Source of the DNA: an uncultured Polaribacter sp.
GTDB taxonomy: Bacteria; Bacteroidota; Bacteroidia; Flavobacteriales; Flavobacteriaceae
Reading direction: 5' to 3'
Assembly: GCA_947497755.1 (NCBI GenBank)
Contig: CANMHT010000001.1
Location: 372,001-436,000, forward strand
DNA length: 64,000 bases
The notes beneath the pieces were generated by a model. It was not told the DNA's origin, searched no databases, and saw only the letters and a list, made by a program, of their open reading frames with translations. Within the stretch, counting starts at the first letter, position 1, and the number at the start of each line of letters is the position of its first letter. Both the position numbers and the translations under genes were made by a program. Of this stretch, positions 27,186 to 34,904 are shown piece by piece.

Positions 27186-28061
27186 ATGCAAAAGTTTGTT
27201 GGTACAGGAGTCGCGTTGGTAACACCATTTAATTCAGATAATACAGTAGATTTTGAAAGTTTAAGAAACTTAGTAGAATTTAATATTTCTAACGGAATAA
27301 ATTATTTGGTAATTAACGGAACGACAGGAGAGAGTGCAACCATTACATCCGAAGAAAAGAACGAGATTATAAAAGTTGTTGCAGAGGTAACTAACAAAAG
27401 AGTTCCTTTAGTTTTAGGAGTTGGAGGAAACAATACTGCAACAGTTGTACATGAGTTACAAACGAGAGATTTATCAGAGATTGATGCTATTTTATCGGTG
27501 GCACCGTATTACAGCAAACCAACACAAGAAGGTTTTTATCAGCATTTTAAAGCAGTTTCAGAAGCAAGCCCTATACCAGTAATATTGTACAATGTTCCAG
27601 GAAGAACTTCTAAAAATATGGAGCCATCAACGACCATTCGTTTGGCAAACGATTTTGAAAATGTGATAGCTGTAAAAGAGGCAGGAAATAATGTACAGCA
27701 ATATTTAGAATTAATTAAGAACAAACCAGAAGACTTTTTAATTATTTCTGGAGATGATGATTTAGCGTTAACCGTAACTTTAGCAGGAGCTTCTGGAGTA
27801 ATTTCTGTAATCGGGCAAGCATATCCAAAAGAATTTTCTACGTTGATACAGTTAGGGTTAGAAGGGAAAAACCAAGAAGCCTATGCCTTACATTTTAGAC
27901 TAATGAGAATCATTGATTTGATTTTTGCAGAAAACAATCCAGCAGGAATAAAAACGGTATTACAAGAATTAAATATCACAAAAGACAACGTTCGTTTACC
28001 TTTAGTAAAATCTTCTGAGCAATTACAAAAAGAAATTGCTAGTTTTGTAGACAATTTTTAA
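27186..28061 (+). CDS. dapA: 4-hydroxy-tetrahydrodipicolinate synthase DapA
   Basis: 291 residues, TIM barrel. The Schiff-base lysine is K164 in AVKEAGNN and the active-site tyrosine Y135 in [17 protein letters not shown] binds pyruvate. It condenses pyruvate with aspartate semialdehyde in the diaminopimelate/lysine pathway, complementing dapF elsewhere in the window. Ferritin follows after 10 bp and is probably cotranscribed. Confidence 0.96.
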   Translation: MQKFVGTGVALVTPFNSDNTVDFESLRNLVEFNISNGINYLVINGTTGESATITSEEKNEIIKVVAEVTNKRVPLVLGVGGNNTATVVHELQTRDLSEIDAILSVAPYYSKPTQEGFYQHFKAVSEASPIPVILYNVPGRTSKNMEPSTTIRLANDFENVIAVKEAGNNVQQYLELIKNKPEDFLIISGDDDLALTVTLAGASGVISVIGQAYPKEFSTLIQLGLEGKNQEAYALHFRLMRIIDLIFAENNPAGIKTVLQELNITKDNVRLPLVKSSEQLQKEIASFVDNF

Positions 28062-28071
28062 TTAAAAAGGT

Positions 28072-28584
28072 ATGTTATCAAAAAAGATAGAAGAAGCTTT
28101 AAATAAGCAAGTAACTATAGAAGCAGAATCATCTCAAGTATATTTAGCCATGGCCTCTTGGGCAGAAAACTTAGGTTTTGAAGGCGTTTCGCAATTTATG
28201 TATGCACATTCTGATGAAGAAAGAGAGCATATGTTAAAACTAATCAAGTTTATTAACGAGCGTGGTGGACATGCAAAAGTATCTCAATTAGCTGCACCTC
28301 CAACAGAGTTTGGTTCGTTTAAAGATATGTTTCAAACATTGTTTGATCATGAAGTAATGGTGTCAAAATCAATCAATGATTTAGTAGATATTTCTTTACA
28401 AGAAAAAGATTATGCAACTCATAACTTTTTACAATGGTATGTTTCTGAACAAATCGAAGAAGAAGCTTTAGCAAGAAACATCTTAGATAAAATTAACTTA
28501 ATTGGTGATGATAAAAGTGGTTTTTACTTATTTGATAATGACATCAAACAACTAATAGTAAACCCTGAACCACCTCAAATTTAA
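28072..28584 (+). CDS. Bacterial ferritin (FtnA type)
   Basis: 170 residues, four-helix bundle. Ferroxidase ligands are recognisable in TIEAESSQVYLAM and HSDEEREHMLKLI, with the third helix glutamates in WYVSEQIEEEALA. It oxidises and stores iron in the cytoplasm. Non-heme ftnA type, since the haem-binding methionine region of bacterioferritin is not evident. It lies 10 bp after dapA. Confidence 0.93.
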   Translation: MLSKKIEEALNKQVTIEAESSQVYLAMASWAENLGFEGVSQFMYAHSDEEREHMLKLIKFINERGGHAKVSQLAAPPTEFGSFKDMFQTLFDHEVMVSKSINDLVDISLQEKDYATHNFLQWYVSEQIEEEALARNILDKINLIGDDKSGFYLFDNDIKQLIVNPEPPQI

Positions 28585-28695
28585 GATTAACAAACTTTTA
28601 GTAAAATAATAAGAATCATTTAAGGGTTTTTATGGTTTATTGCGCTGCACAATGTTAGCGTACTAAAAACGTTTTAATAATCCATAATTAATCAC

Positions 28696-28703
28696 TAATT
28701 TTG
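28696..28703 (+). promoter_or_regulatory. -7 box of bamD, leaderless geometry
   Basis: TAATTTTG ends 4 nt before the first ATG (28708), so the transcript would start at or next to the start codon. Confidence 0.55.
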
Positions 28704-28707
28704 CAAA

Positions 28708-29532
28708 ATGTTTAAGATGAAAAAAATAATATATGTAGCTTTTGTAGGGCTGCTTCTTACTTCTTGTGGTGAATATCAAAAAGTACTAAATAAAGGAACT
28801 GTAGAACAACAGTATGCCTTAGGAACTAGAATGTATGAAGCAAAGAAGTACAACAAAGCATTGAATTTGTTTGAAAAAATTATGGCTAGCTATAGAGGGA
28901 AACCTCAAATGGAAAGGATTCAGTATATGATTGCTCAATCAAATTTTAATACTAAAAACTACGATTTAGCTGGATATTATTTTAACAGGTTTACACAAAC
29001 TTACCCCAAAAGTTCTAAAAAAGAAGAGGCAGCGTATTTATCGGCATATAGTTATAAATTAGCATCGCCTGTGTTTAGTTTAGATCCAACGGATACAAAT
29101 AAGGCATTAGAATCTTTTCAATCGTTTATAGATAATTATCCAGATTCTAAAAGAATTCCTGAAGCAAATAAGCATTATCAAGAAATTAGATATAAATTAC
29201 AAAAGAAGGCTTTTGAGATAGCTAAGGTATATTATACAACAGCAGAATACGATCCTTCTAGAAATTATACAGCAGCAATACAAGCGTTTGATAATCTATT
29301 AGAAGATTATTTAGGTTCTGAGTTTAAAGAAGAGGCTTTGTATTACAGGTTGAAAGCAGCTCATGATTTAGCATTAAGAAGTTCTGACTTAAAAAAAGGA
29401 GCTCGTATTAAAGATGCGATTAAAGCTTACGAAAAATTAAAGAGAAATTTCCCTAAGTCTAAATATTTAGAAGATTCTAATAAGATGTTAGCAGCATTAG
29501 AGAAAGAACAAAAACAATTAGTAAAAAGTTAA
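28708..29532 (+). CDS. bamD: Outer membrane assembly lipoprotein BamD
   Basis: 274 residues. The lipobox is LLLTSCGEYQKVL, followed by TPR-like repeats (YNKALNLFEKIMASYRGKP, YYFNRFTQTYPKSSKKEEAAYL, YDNYPDSKRIPEANKHY-type units) as in BamD, the essential partner of BamA for inserting outer-membrane barrels. The second ATG at 28717 also gives a good signal peptide (MKKIIYVAFVGLLLTSC); the closeness of the -7 box leaves the choice open. It starts the run bamD-rpoZ-coaBC-DUF4835, each gene overlapping the next. Confidence 0.92.
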   Translation: MFKMKKIIYVAFVGLLLTSCGEYQKVLNKGTVEQQYALGTRMYEAKKYNKALNLFEKIMASYRGKPQMERIQYMIAQSNFNTKNYDLAGYYFNRFTQTYPKSSKKEEAAYLSAYSYKLASPVFSLDPTDTNKALESFQSFIDNYPDSKRIPEANKHYQEIRYKLQKKAFEIAKVYYTTAEYDPSRNYTAAIQAFDNLLEDYLGSEFKEEALYYRLKAAHDLALRSSDLKKGARIKDAIKAYEKLKRNFPKSKYLEDSNKMLAALEKEQKQLVKS

Positions 29533-29858
29533 TGATGGATTATAAAGAAACAAAAGCACCAGTATCTACAATCACTTATGATAAAGACGCTATTGAAGCT
29601 CCAACAAACAATATTTATGAAGCAATTTCTATTATTGCAAAAAGAGCTTCACAAATCAATGGAGATTTAAAAAAGGAGTTGTTAGATAAGTTAGATGAAT
29701 TTGCTACTTACAATGATAGTTTAGAAGAGGTATTTGAAAATAAAGAGCAAATCGAAGTTTCTAAGTTCTACGAAAAATTACCAAAATCTACAGCGATTGC
29801 AGTAGAAGAGTGGTTAGAAGGTAGAGTTTATCACAGATCACCTCAAGACAAAAAATAA
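29532..29858 (+). CDS. rpoZ: RNA polymerase omega subunit, Bacteroidota type
   Basis: 108 residues. NIYEAISIIAKRASQIN is the conserved omega helix and KSTAIAVEEWLEGRVYHR the Bacteroidota C-terminal signature. It stabilises the beta' subunit. Start shares one base with the bamD stop (TAATG) and its stop shares one base with the coaBC start. A second ATG follows directly at 29535. Confidence 0.9.
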   Translation: MMDYKETKAPVSTITYDKDAIEAPTNNIYEAISIIAKRASQINGDLKKELLDKLDEFATYNDSLEEVFENKEQIEVSKFYEKLPKSTAIAVEEWLEGRVYHRSPQDKK

Positions 29859-31069
29859 TGTCAATCTTAAGCGGTAAAAAAGTTTTACTAGCCATTAGTG
29901 CTGGTATTGCCGCTTATAAAACGGCCTATTTGGTTCGTTTATTTATAAAATCTGGCGCAGAAGTTAAAGTAATCATGACTCCTGCGTCTAAAGATTTTGT
30001 TACTCCACTAACACTTTCCACACTTTCTAAAAATCCTGTTGCTTCTACTTTTTATGACAAAGAAGATGAGAATGAATTGTGGAATAATCATGTAGATTTA
30101 GGACTTTGGGCAGACTTATTATTAGTTGCTCCAGCTACAGCCAATACACTTTCTAAAATGGCTAATGGTACTTGTGATAATCTTGTGTTAGCAACCTATT
30201 TATCAGTAAAGTGTCCAGTATATTTTGCTCCTGCAATGGATTTAGACATGTACCAACACAGCTCTACAAAAAACTCCATTGAAAAACTCCAAAGCTTTGG
30301 AAATATATTAATTCCGGCTACAAGTGGAGAATTAGCTAGTGGATTAGTTGGTGAAGGGCGTATGGCTGAACCAGAAGATATTGTCGCTTTTATAGAAAAA
30401 GATATTCTTTCTAAACTTCCCTTAAAAGGAAAAAAAGTGCTTATTACTGCAGGACCAACTTACGAAGCAATTGATCCTGTTCGTTTTGTTGGAAATCATT
30501 CTTCTGGGAAAATGGGATTCGAAATTGCAAAAGCTGCTGCCAGTTTAGGTGCAGAAGTTACATTAATTGCTGGTCCAACAAATCAACAGGTTGCACATGC
30601 GTTTATTAAGCGAATAGATGTTGTTTCTGCTGATGAAATGTACAAAGCAGCACATCAGTATTATAATTCTACAGATGTTGCCATACTTTCTGCAGCCGTA
30701 GCAGATTATAAACCAAAAAATACTGCTTCTCAGAAAATAAAAAAGAAAGATGCAGCGTTAGAGATTGAGTTGGCACCAACAAAAGATATATTGGCATCTT
30801 TAGGAGCTCAAAAAACAACACAGTTTTTAGTAGGTTTTGCTTTAGAAACTACCAATGAGATTGCCAATGCAAAAGGAAAGCTAACTCGTAAAAATCTTGA
30901 CATGATTGTATTGAATTCATTACAAGATAAAGGAGCAGGTTTTGCAACTAACACAAATAAAATTACTATTATTGATAAGGAATTGAATGAAATTCCGTTT
31001 GACTTAAAGTCAAAATCAGCAGTAGCAATAGATATAATTAATGAAATTTTAAACAGAATTGATGCGTAA
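29858..31069 (+). CDS. coaBC: Bifunctional phosphopantothenoylcysteine decarboxylase/phosphopantothenate-cysteine ligase
   Basis: 403 residues. The CoaC half is an FMN flavoprotein with LLAISAGIAAYKT, APATANTLSKMANGTCDN and the FAPAMDLDM motif (PxMxxxM). The CoaB half begins near residue 190 with VLITAGPTYEAIDPVRF and GNHSSGKMGFEIA. It makes 4'-phosphopantetheine for coenzyme A. The 3' end overlaps the DUF4835 gene by 8 bp. Confidence 0.96.
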   Translation: MSILSGKKVLLAISAGIAAYKTAYLVRLFIKSGAEVKVIMTPASKDFVTPLTLSTLSKNPVASTFYDKEDENELWNNHVDLGLWADLLLVAPATANTLSKMANGTCDNLVLATYLSVKCPVYFAPAMDLDMYQHSSTKNSIEKLQSFGNILIPATSGELASGLVGEGRMAEPEDIVAFIEKDILSKLPLKGKKVLITAGPTYEAIDPVRFVGNHSSGKMGFEIAKAAASLGAEVTLIAGPTNQQVAHAFIKRIDVVSADEMYKAAHQYYNSTDVAILSAAVADYKPKNTASQKIKKKDAALEIELAPTKDILASLGAQKTTQFLVGFALETTNEIANAKGKLTRKNLDMIVLNSLQDKGAGFATNTNKITIIDKELNEIPFDLKSKSAVAIDIINEILNRIDA

Positions 31070-31955
31070 ATTTTTACAGTTTTTTATAGTATTTTGTTTT
31101 GCATTAAGTACAAATGCTCAAGAACTAAATTGTACTGTAACCATTAATTCTGATAAAATATCAGGTTCTAATAGGCAGGTATTTACAACTTTACAAACTG
31201 CTTTAGATGAGTTTGTAAATCAAAAGCAATGGACAAATAAAACCTATAAACCTCAAGAAAAAATTAACTGTGCTTTTAATATCACCATAAATAAGCAACC
31301 TGCAGCGAATCGTTTTGAAGCAACGATTCAAGTGCAAGCTGCTAGACCTGTTTACGGATCGACTTATGCAACGCCAATTATTAATATTAACGATTCAGAT
31401 TTTAATTTTAAATATGATGAGTTTCAGCCATTAATTTATAATGAAACTGCTTTTGAATCTAACTTAGTTTCTACTTTGGTGTATTATGTATATGTTATTT
31501 TAGGTGTTGATGCAGATACTTTTCAATTAAATGGAGGAAATCCATATTATAAAAAAGCCAAAGATGTAATGCTATTGGCTCAACAAAGTGGAGGTTTAGG
31601 TTGGAATGATGAGGTTGGAACACAAAATCGTTTTTCTTTGATAGATAATCTAACTTCTCAAAAATTGAGCGTTTTTAAAAACGTATTGTATTCTTATCAT
31701 AGAAAAGGATTGGACGAGTTTTTTAGAGACAAACAAAAAGCAAAAAGCAATATTTCTAATGCAGTATTGCAATTAGAAAGTTTACACAATAAGGTAATCG
31801 GGAATTTTATTTTGCGTTTTTTCTTTGATGCAAAAGCAGATGAAATTGCCAACGTTTTTTCTGATGGACCGAGAGCTAGCGATACTACTCGATTGCAAAA
31901 GCTACTGCAAAGAATTTCTCCTACCAATAATGATAAGTGGCAAAAGATACGTTAA
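31062..31955 (+). CDS. DUF4835 family exported protein
   Basis: 297 residues from the ATG at 31062 (a TTG one codon earlier is also in frame). Signal peptide FIVFCFALSTNAQELN; the body matches DUF4835 with NRQVFTTLQTALDEFVNQK, NETAFESNLVSTLVYYVYVI and NGGNPYYKKAKDVM. Function unknown, probably periplasmic or outer-membrane associated. Its place after coaBC is a conserved Flavobacteriia gene order. Confidence 0.88.
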   Translation: MRKFLQFFIVFCFALSTNAQELNCTVTINSDKISGSNRQVFTTLQTALDEFVNQKQWTNKTYKPQEKINCAFNITINKQPAANRFEATIQVQAARPVYGSTYATPIININDSDFNFKYDEFQPLIYNETAFESNLVSTLVYYVYVILGVDADTFQLNGGNPYYKKAKDVMLLAQQSGGLGWNDEVGTQNRFSLIDNLTSQKLSVFKNVLYSYHRKGLDEFFRDKQKAKSNISNAVLQLESLHNKVIGNFILRFFFDAKADEIANVFSDGPRASDTTRLQKLLQRISPTNNDKWQKIR

Positions 31956-32037
31956 GTTTCTTTCGATTTGCAATTCAATCCTATATAATTTTAGTAAGTA
32001 CCTATCTTAAAAGTTATAATTTATAACTTTTTGTGTA

Positions 32038-32068
32038 TTGACAGATGTCCTTTTAATTATAATCTTTG
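32038..32068 (+). promoter_or_regulatory. Putative promoter of the bacteriocin export locus
   Basis: TTG at 32038-32040, 19 bp spacer, then TAATCTTTG (32060-32068), a -7 box with one extra base. The HlyD ATG follows 52 nt later. Confidence 0.45.
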
Positions 32069-32120
32069 CAAAGATTTGAGTCTATTTACTTTTAAAAGAT
32101 TCATAAAAATTGCTATTGTT

Positions 32121-33287
32121 ATGAAAAAACAACTATTTCCAAAAGAAATTATTGGAAGTACTATAGAAGTACACCAATTTAAACATACCAACAAGAGTAA
32201 AATCATTTATAGTTTGATTTTGTTGATACTGGTTGTGTTTTTAATTTCATTACCATTTGTAAAAGTTACTATTTATAACAATTCTCAAGGGTTAATAAAG
32301 CCAGATAAAGAAAGAGTATCAATTAGTTCTCTTACTTCAGGCGATGTAATTCAAGTATCTTTAAAAGATAATCAACAAGTACAAAAAGGAGATACACTAT
32401 TATGTATTAATAATACTGTTATAATTCAAAAAATAAGAATAATAGAAAGTCAGATAGCTGACAACTATACTTTTATTGATGATATAGAATTATTACGCTT
32501 TGTGGGTAAAAAAAATGTTTCTAACAAATTAAAAACATTAAAGTATAAGCAAGAATATAACCTTTACAAACAAAAACTAGATGAGTTAACAACTCGATTT
32601 CGAAAAATAAATACAGATTATAAGAGGAGTCAAAAACTATTTTATAAAGGGGTTATAGCAAAAGTAGAGTTTGATAATGTAAGATTTTCATACGATTTAG
32701 CTTTAAATGCAATAAATCAATATAAAAAAGAAAAACAAAATATGTGGCAGGTTGAAATAGTAAATTATAATAATCAACTGAAGGATTTAGAAAGCTCTAT
32801 TATTCAATTAAAAGAGAATGAAAATTTATCTGTAATTAAAGCGCCAATTTCTGGAACACTTTTAAATGTAAAAGGAATAGAGAAAGGGAGTTATATTTCT
32901 CAAGGAATACAATTAGCAGAAATATCTCCAAAATCAAATACAATTGTGGAATGCTATATAGCACCATCAGATATAGGTTTGCTAAAAAAAGGAAATAAAG
33001 TAACTTTTCAGGTAACAGCTTTTAATTATAATCAATGGGGATTAGCTAATGGAAGTATTATTGAAATAGGAAATGATATACAAATGATTAATAATGCTCC
33101 AATGTTTAAAGTATTTTGCTCTTTAAATGAACAGTTTTTACAATTAAAGAATGGTTTTAAAGGAGAGTTAAAAAAAGGAATGATGGTAAATGCTAGGTTT
33201 GAATTAACGAAACGTACCTTATTTGATTTATTATATGATAAAATAGATGATTGGTTAAACCCAGCAACTTTAATTGTTGCTAAGTAG
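32121..33287 (+). CDS. HlyD family secretion adaptor
   Basis: 388 residues from the ATG at 32121; a longer in-frame start at 32031 would lie before the promoter and is rejected. One membrane helix (IIYSLILLILVVFLISLPFV) precedes a biotinyl-lipoyl-like hammerhead (SGDVIQVSLKDNQQVQKGD), a long coiled coil of about 130 residues, the second hammerhead half (VIKAPISGTLLNVKGIEKGSY) and a beta-barrel domain. It bridges an inner-membrane exporter to an outer-membrane channel. With the C39 ABC transporter downstream it completes a type I bacteriocin export route; the TolC-like channel is not in the window. Confidence 0.9.
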   Translation: MKKQLFPKEIIGSTIEVHQFKHTNKSKIIYSLILLILVVFLISLPFVKVTIYNNSQGLIKPDKERVSISSLTSGDVIQVSLKDNQQVQKGDTLLCINNTVIIQKIRIIESQIADNYTFIDDIELLRFVGKKNVSNKLKTLKYKQEYNLYKQKLDELTTRFRKINTDYKRSQKLFYKGVIAKVEFDNVRFSYDLALNAINQYKKEKQNMWQVEIVNYNNQLKDLESSIIQLKENENLSVIKAPISGTLLNVKGIEKGSYISQGIQLAEISPKSNTIVECYIAPSDIGLLKKGNKVTFQVTAFNYNQWGLANGSIIEIGNDIQMINNAPMFKVFCSLNEQFLQLKNGFKGELKKGMMVNARFELTKRTLFDLLYDKIDDWLNPATLIVAK

Positions 33288-33349
33288 GTGATGTTCTTTT
33301 AAAATTGTTAGAAGTAGAGAGAATTGTTTAATGAGAAAAATTAAATACT

Positions 33350-33682
33350 ATGAAAAATTTAAAGATTTTAGAAAGATTGCAACAGTTACATCATTTAATT
33401 GCAAATGAAAATACAGGAACTCCAAAAGAATTGGCAAATAGATTAAGGGTAAGTCAACGATCTGTTCATTTATTAATTGATCAATTAAAAGATTATGAAG
33501 CAAGTATTAGTTATAGTAGAAGTAGAAAAACATACTATTACCATGAAGACTTTAATTTTAATGTAACTATTTCTGTAACAGTTATGAGTAATAATGAAGT
33601 AACTCAAATATTTGGTGGTAGTTATTTTTACAAAACAGTTGGTACGTTGCAAGTTAGTTGCAGTGAATCCAATTATTTTTGA
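33350..33682 (+). CDS. HTH-domain protein of the bacteriocin locus
   Basis: 110 residues. Residues 1-65 form a winged-helix HTH of the HTH_11/DeoR kind (GTPKELANRLRVSQRSVHLLIDQL, then the wing ISYSRSRKTYYYHED). The C-terminal 40 residues are beta-rich (FNVTISVTVM) with a single cysteine and no known sensor fold. It sits between the HlyD adaptor and the precursor peptides and is the obvious local regulator; paired repeats at 33702-33730 are a candidate target. Confidence 0.75.
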   Translation: MKNLKILERLQQLHHLIANENTGTPKELANRLRVSQRSVHLLIDQLKDYEASISYSRSRKTYYYHEDFNFNVTISVTVMSNNEVTQIFGGSYFYKTVGTLQVSCSESNYF

Positions 33683-33701
33683 GTATCAAAAAAATAATTG
33701 C

Positions 33702-33730
33702 TAGACGTAGCAGGTGTAGTTAGACGTAAC
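33702..33730 (+). promoter_or_regulatory. Direct repeat TAGACGTAnC, candidate operator for the peptides
   Basis: TAGACGTAGC (33702-33711) and TAGACGTAAC (33721-33730) are 9 of 10 identical and start 19 bp apart, nearly two helical turns, in the 189-bp gap before the precursor peptide genes. Tandem sites on one DNA face suit a dimeric regulator such as the adjacent HTH protein. Confidence 0.4.
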
Positions 33731-33776
33731 TTATTATATATTTTGATAGGATTGTAAAGATAAATGTAACTTCTTC

Positions 33777-33803
33777 TTTTTATTGAGCGTAGTCAATTAA
33801 AAA
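33777..33803 (+). repeat. REP-like hairpin, GAGCGTAGTC core
   Basis: An AT-rich inverted repeat around GCGTAG (left TTTTTATTGA, right TCAATTAAAAA). The core GAGCGTAGTC is shared with elements at 55417-55487 and 59324-59339. Confidence 0.4.
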
Positions 33804-33806
33804 GAA

Positions 33807-33822
33807 TCTCTTTAAAAAGAGA
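33807..33822 (+). other. Short perfect hairpin in the precursor-peptide leader
   Basis: TCTCTTT AA AAAGAGA, 7-bp arms, 50 nt before the first peptide gene and directly after the REP-like hairpin. With no T-run it is more likely an mRNA stability or processing element than a terminator. Confidence 0.4.
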
Positions 33823-33871
33823 GGTAAAACTTTTCAACCAAAAAAATAATATAAATTAAAAAATCTTAATT

Positions 33872-34075
33872 ATGAAAAATTTAGAAAATTTTGGCGTTCA
33901 AGAATTGAGCGCAAATGAAATTAATCAGACAAATGGTGGATGGTTAGGTAGACTTACTGGTTCGCTTTTCCGTTCTACTTTGTATATGGGAGCAAATGCT
34001 GTTAAAGGATGTTTAGGTTTAATGGGGGCTTTAGCAGGATTAGGAGATGGTTTAAGAAAAGGTATGGGAAAATAA
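33872..34075 (+). CDS. Bacteriocin-type precursor peptide 1 with double-glycine leader
   Basis: 67 residues. Residues 1-23 form a leader ending NGG, with ELSANEINQTNGG matching the double-glycine leaders cut by C39 peptidases. The predicted 44-residue mature peptide starts WLGRL, is cationic and amphipathic, has one cysteine (C47), and contains four GxxxG motifs (G26-G30, G52-G56, G56-G60, G60-G64). These are the helix-helix motifs of class IIb two-peptide bacteriocins. The second peptide gene begins 12 bp downstream. Confidence 0.8.
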   Translation: MKNLENFGVQELSANEINQTNGGWLGRLTGSLFRSTLYMGANAVKGCLGLMGALAGLGDGLRKGMGK

Positions 34076-34087
34076 AAAAAAGATAAA

Positions 34088-34279
34088 ATGAGAAATTTAA
34101 ATAATATTGAATTAATAGAAATTAATGGTGGAAGTTGTCCTGAATGTAAAGTTAGTAAAAATGGATATGTTCAAATAGGATATACGATTGGATATCACGC
34201 AGGAAAAGTTATTGGTCAAACAATCTCAGACTTTGGGGCTGTTCTGAAAAGTTTAAATCCTTTTTCTTGGTTTAAGTAA
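34088..34279 (+). CDS. Bacteriocin-type precursor peptide 2 with double-glycine leader
   Basis: 63 residues. The short leader MRNLNNIELIEINGG ends at G15. The predicted 48-residue mature peptide begins SCPECK, has a CxxC pair (C17, C20) that could form a disulfide or bind metal, and three overlapping GxxxG motifs (G31-G35-G39-G43). Its tail NPFSWFK is aromatic. Adjacent genes, similar size and GxxxG in both make a two-component bacteriocin the best guess; activity and target are unknown. Confidence 0.78.
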   Translation: MRNLNNIELIEINGGSCPECKVSKNGYVQIGYTIGYHAGKVIGQTISDFGAVLKSLNPFSWFK

Positions 34280-34298
34280 GATAAGGATATCAAAATAA

Positions 34299-34332
34299 AA
34301 AAGCATATAATAATATATTATTATGTGCTTTT
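34299..34332 (+). terminator. Hairpin after the precursor peptides
   Basis: AAAAGCATATAATAA and TTATTATGTGCTTTT pair with one mismatch around TATA, the right arm ending in TTTT. It probably ends or attenuates the peptide transcript before the downstream genes. Confidence 0.6.
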
Positions 34333-34366
34333 AAGATTTAAAGACAAATTATTCAATTCTAAATAT

Positions 34367-34374
34367 TAGATTTG
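34367..34374 (+). promoter_or_regulatory. -7 box of the 34379 small gene, leaderless geometry
   Basis: TAGATTTG matches TAnnTTTG and ends 4 nt before the ATG at 34379, the same spacing as in bamD. Confidence 0.5.
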
Positions 34375-34378
34375 TAAA

Positions 34379-34549
34379 ATGATTCTAGAAAATACAAATA
34401 CAGAATTAAATATTGGAGCAATTATTGGAGCCATATTAGCCATGATTATTTCTTGGGAAAGAAATAGATCAATATTATGGGCAACAATTCATGGTTTTTT
34501 TAATTGGCTGTATGTACTATATTATTACTTCTTTTTAAAAAATGAATAA
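34379..34549 (+). CDS. Small membrane protein, candidate immunity protein
   Basis: 56 residues: a hydrophobic helix (IGAIIGAILAMIISW), a short basic turn (ERNRS), then a second aromatic hydrophobic segment (FFNWLYVLYYYFF). It has its own -7 box, which is the main evidence that the ORF is real. Tiny two-helix membrane proteins beside bacteriocin genes are often immunity proteins, but no sequence family was recognised. Confidence 0.5.
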   Translation: MILENTNTELNIGAIIGAILAMIISWERNRSILWATIHGFFNWLYVLYYYFFLKNE

Positions 34550-34658
34550 TTAACTCTTAATTAAATATACATTTTGTTTTTACCTTTATAAAAAAACAAT
34601 AAGGTGAGCTGATCCTCTTTTTTATTCTATAAGAAAAGGTCAAAAAATAGTTATCATT

Positions 34659-34826
34659 ATGAAATATATTCTATTTCTGGCAATTATAATATTTACTGTT
34701 AATATTTTATCAATTGATTTTGATAATTTCTTTATTATTAGTTTAAATAAAAACGCATTTATAAATGCATTTATATCTATTCTAATTATTATTTATTGCT
34801 TGCTTAAAAATAAGAAGGTTAGCTAA
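34659..34826 (+). CDS. Small membrane protein in the bacteriocin locus
   Basis: 55 residues with two hydrophobic segments (YILFLAIIIFTVNIL and AFISILIIIYCLL) and a basic tail (KNKKVS). It lies between the 34379 gene and the ABC exporter. No family recognised; coding status rests on position, a clean frame and a membrane pattern like that of the neighbour. A second immunity protein or a small accessory subunit is possible. Confidence 0.4.
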   Translation: MKYILFLAIIIFTVNILSIDFDNFFIISLNKNAFINAFISILIIIYCLLKNKKVS

Positions 34827-34904
34827 TTCTCTTTTTTATTTTAAATCTTTCGTTGCATAAAATTTGCAGTAAAAACAAAGTTCTTTGCTATATAAAAATT
34901 TAAA

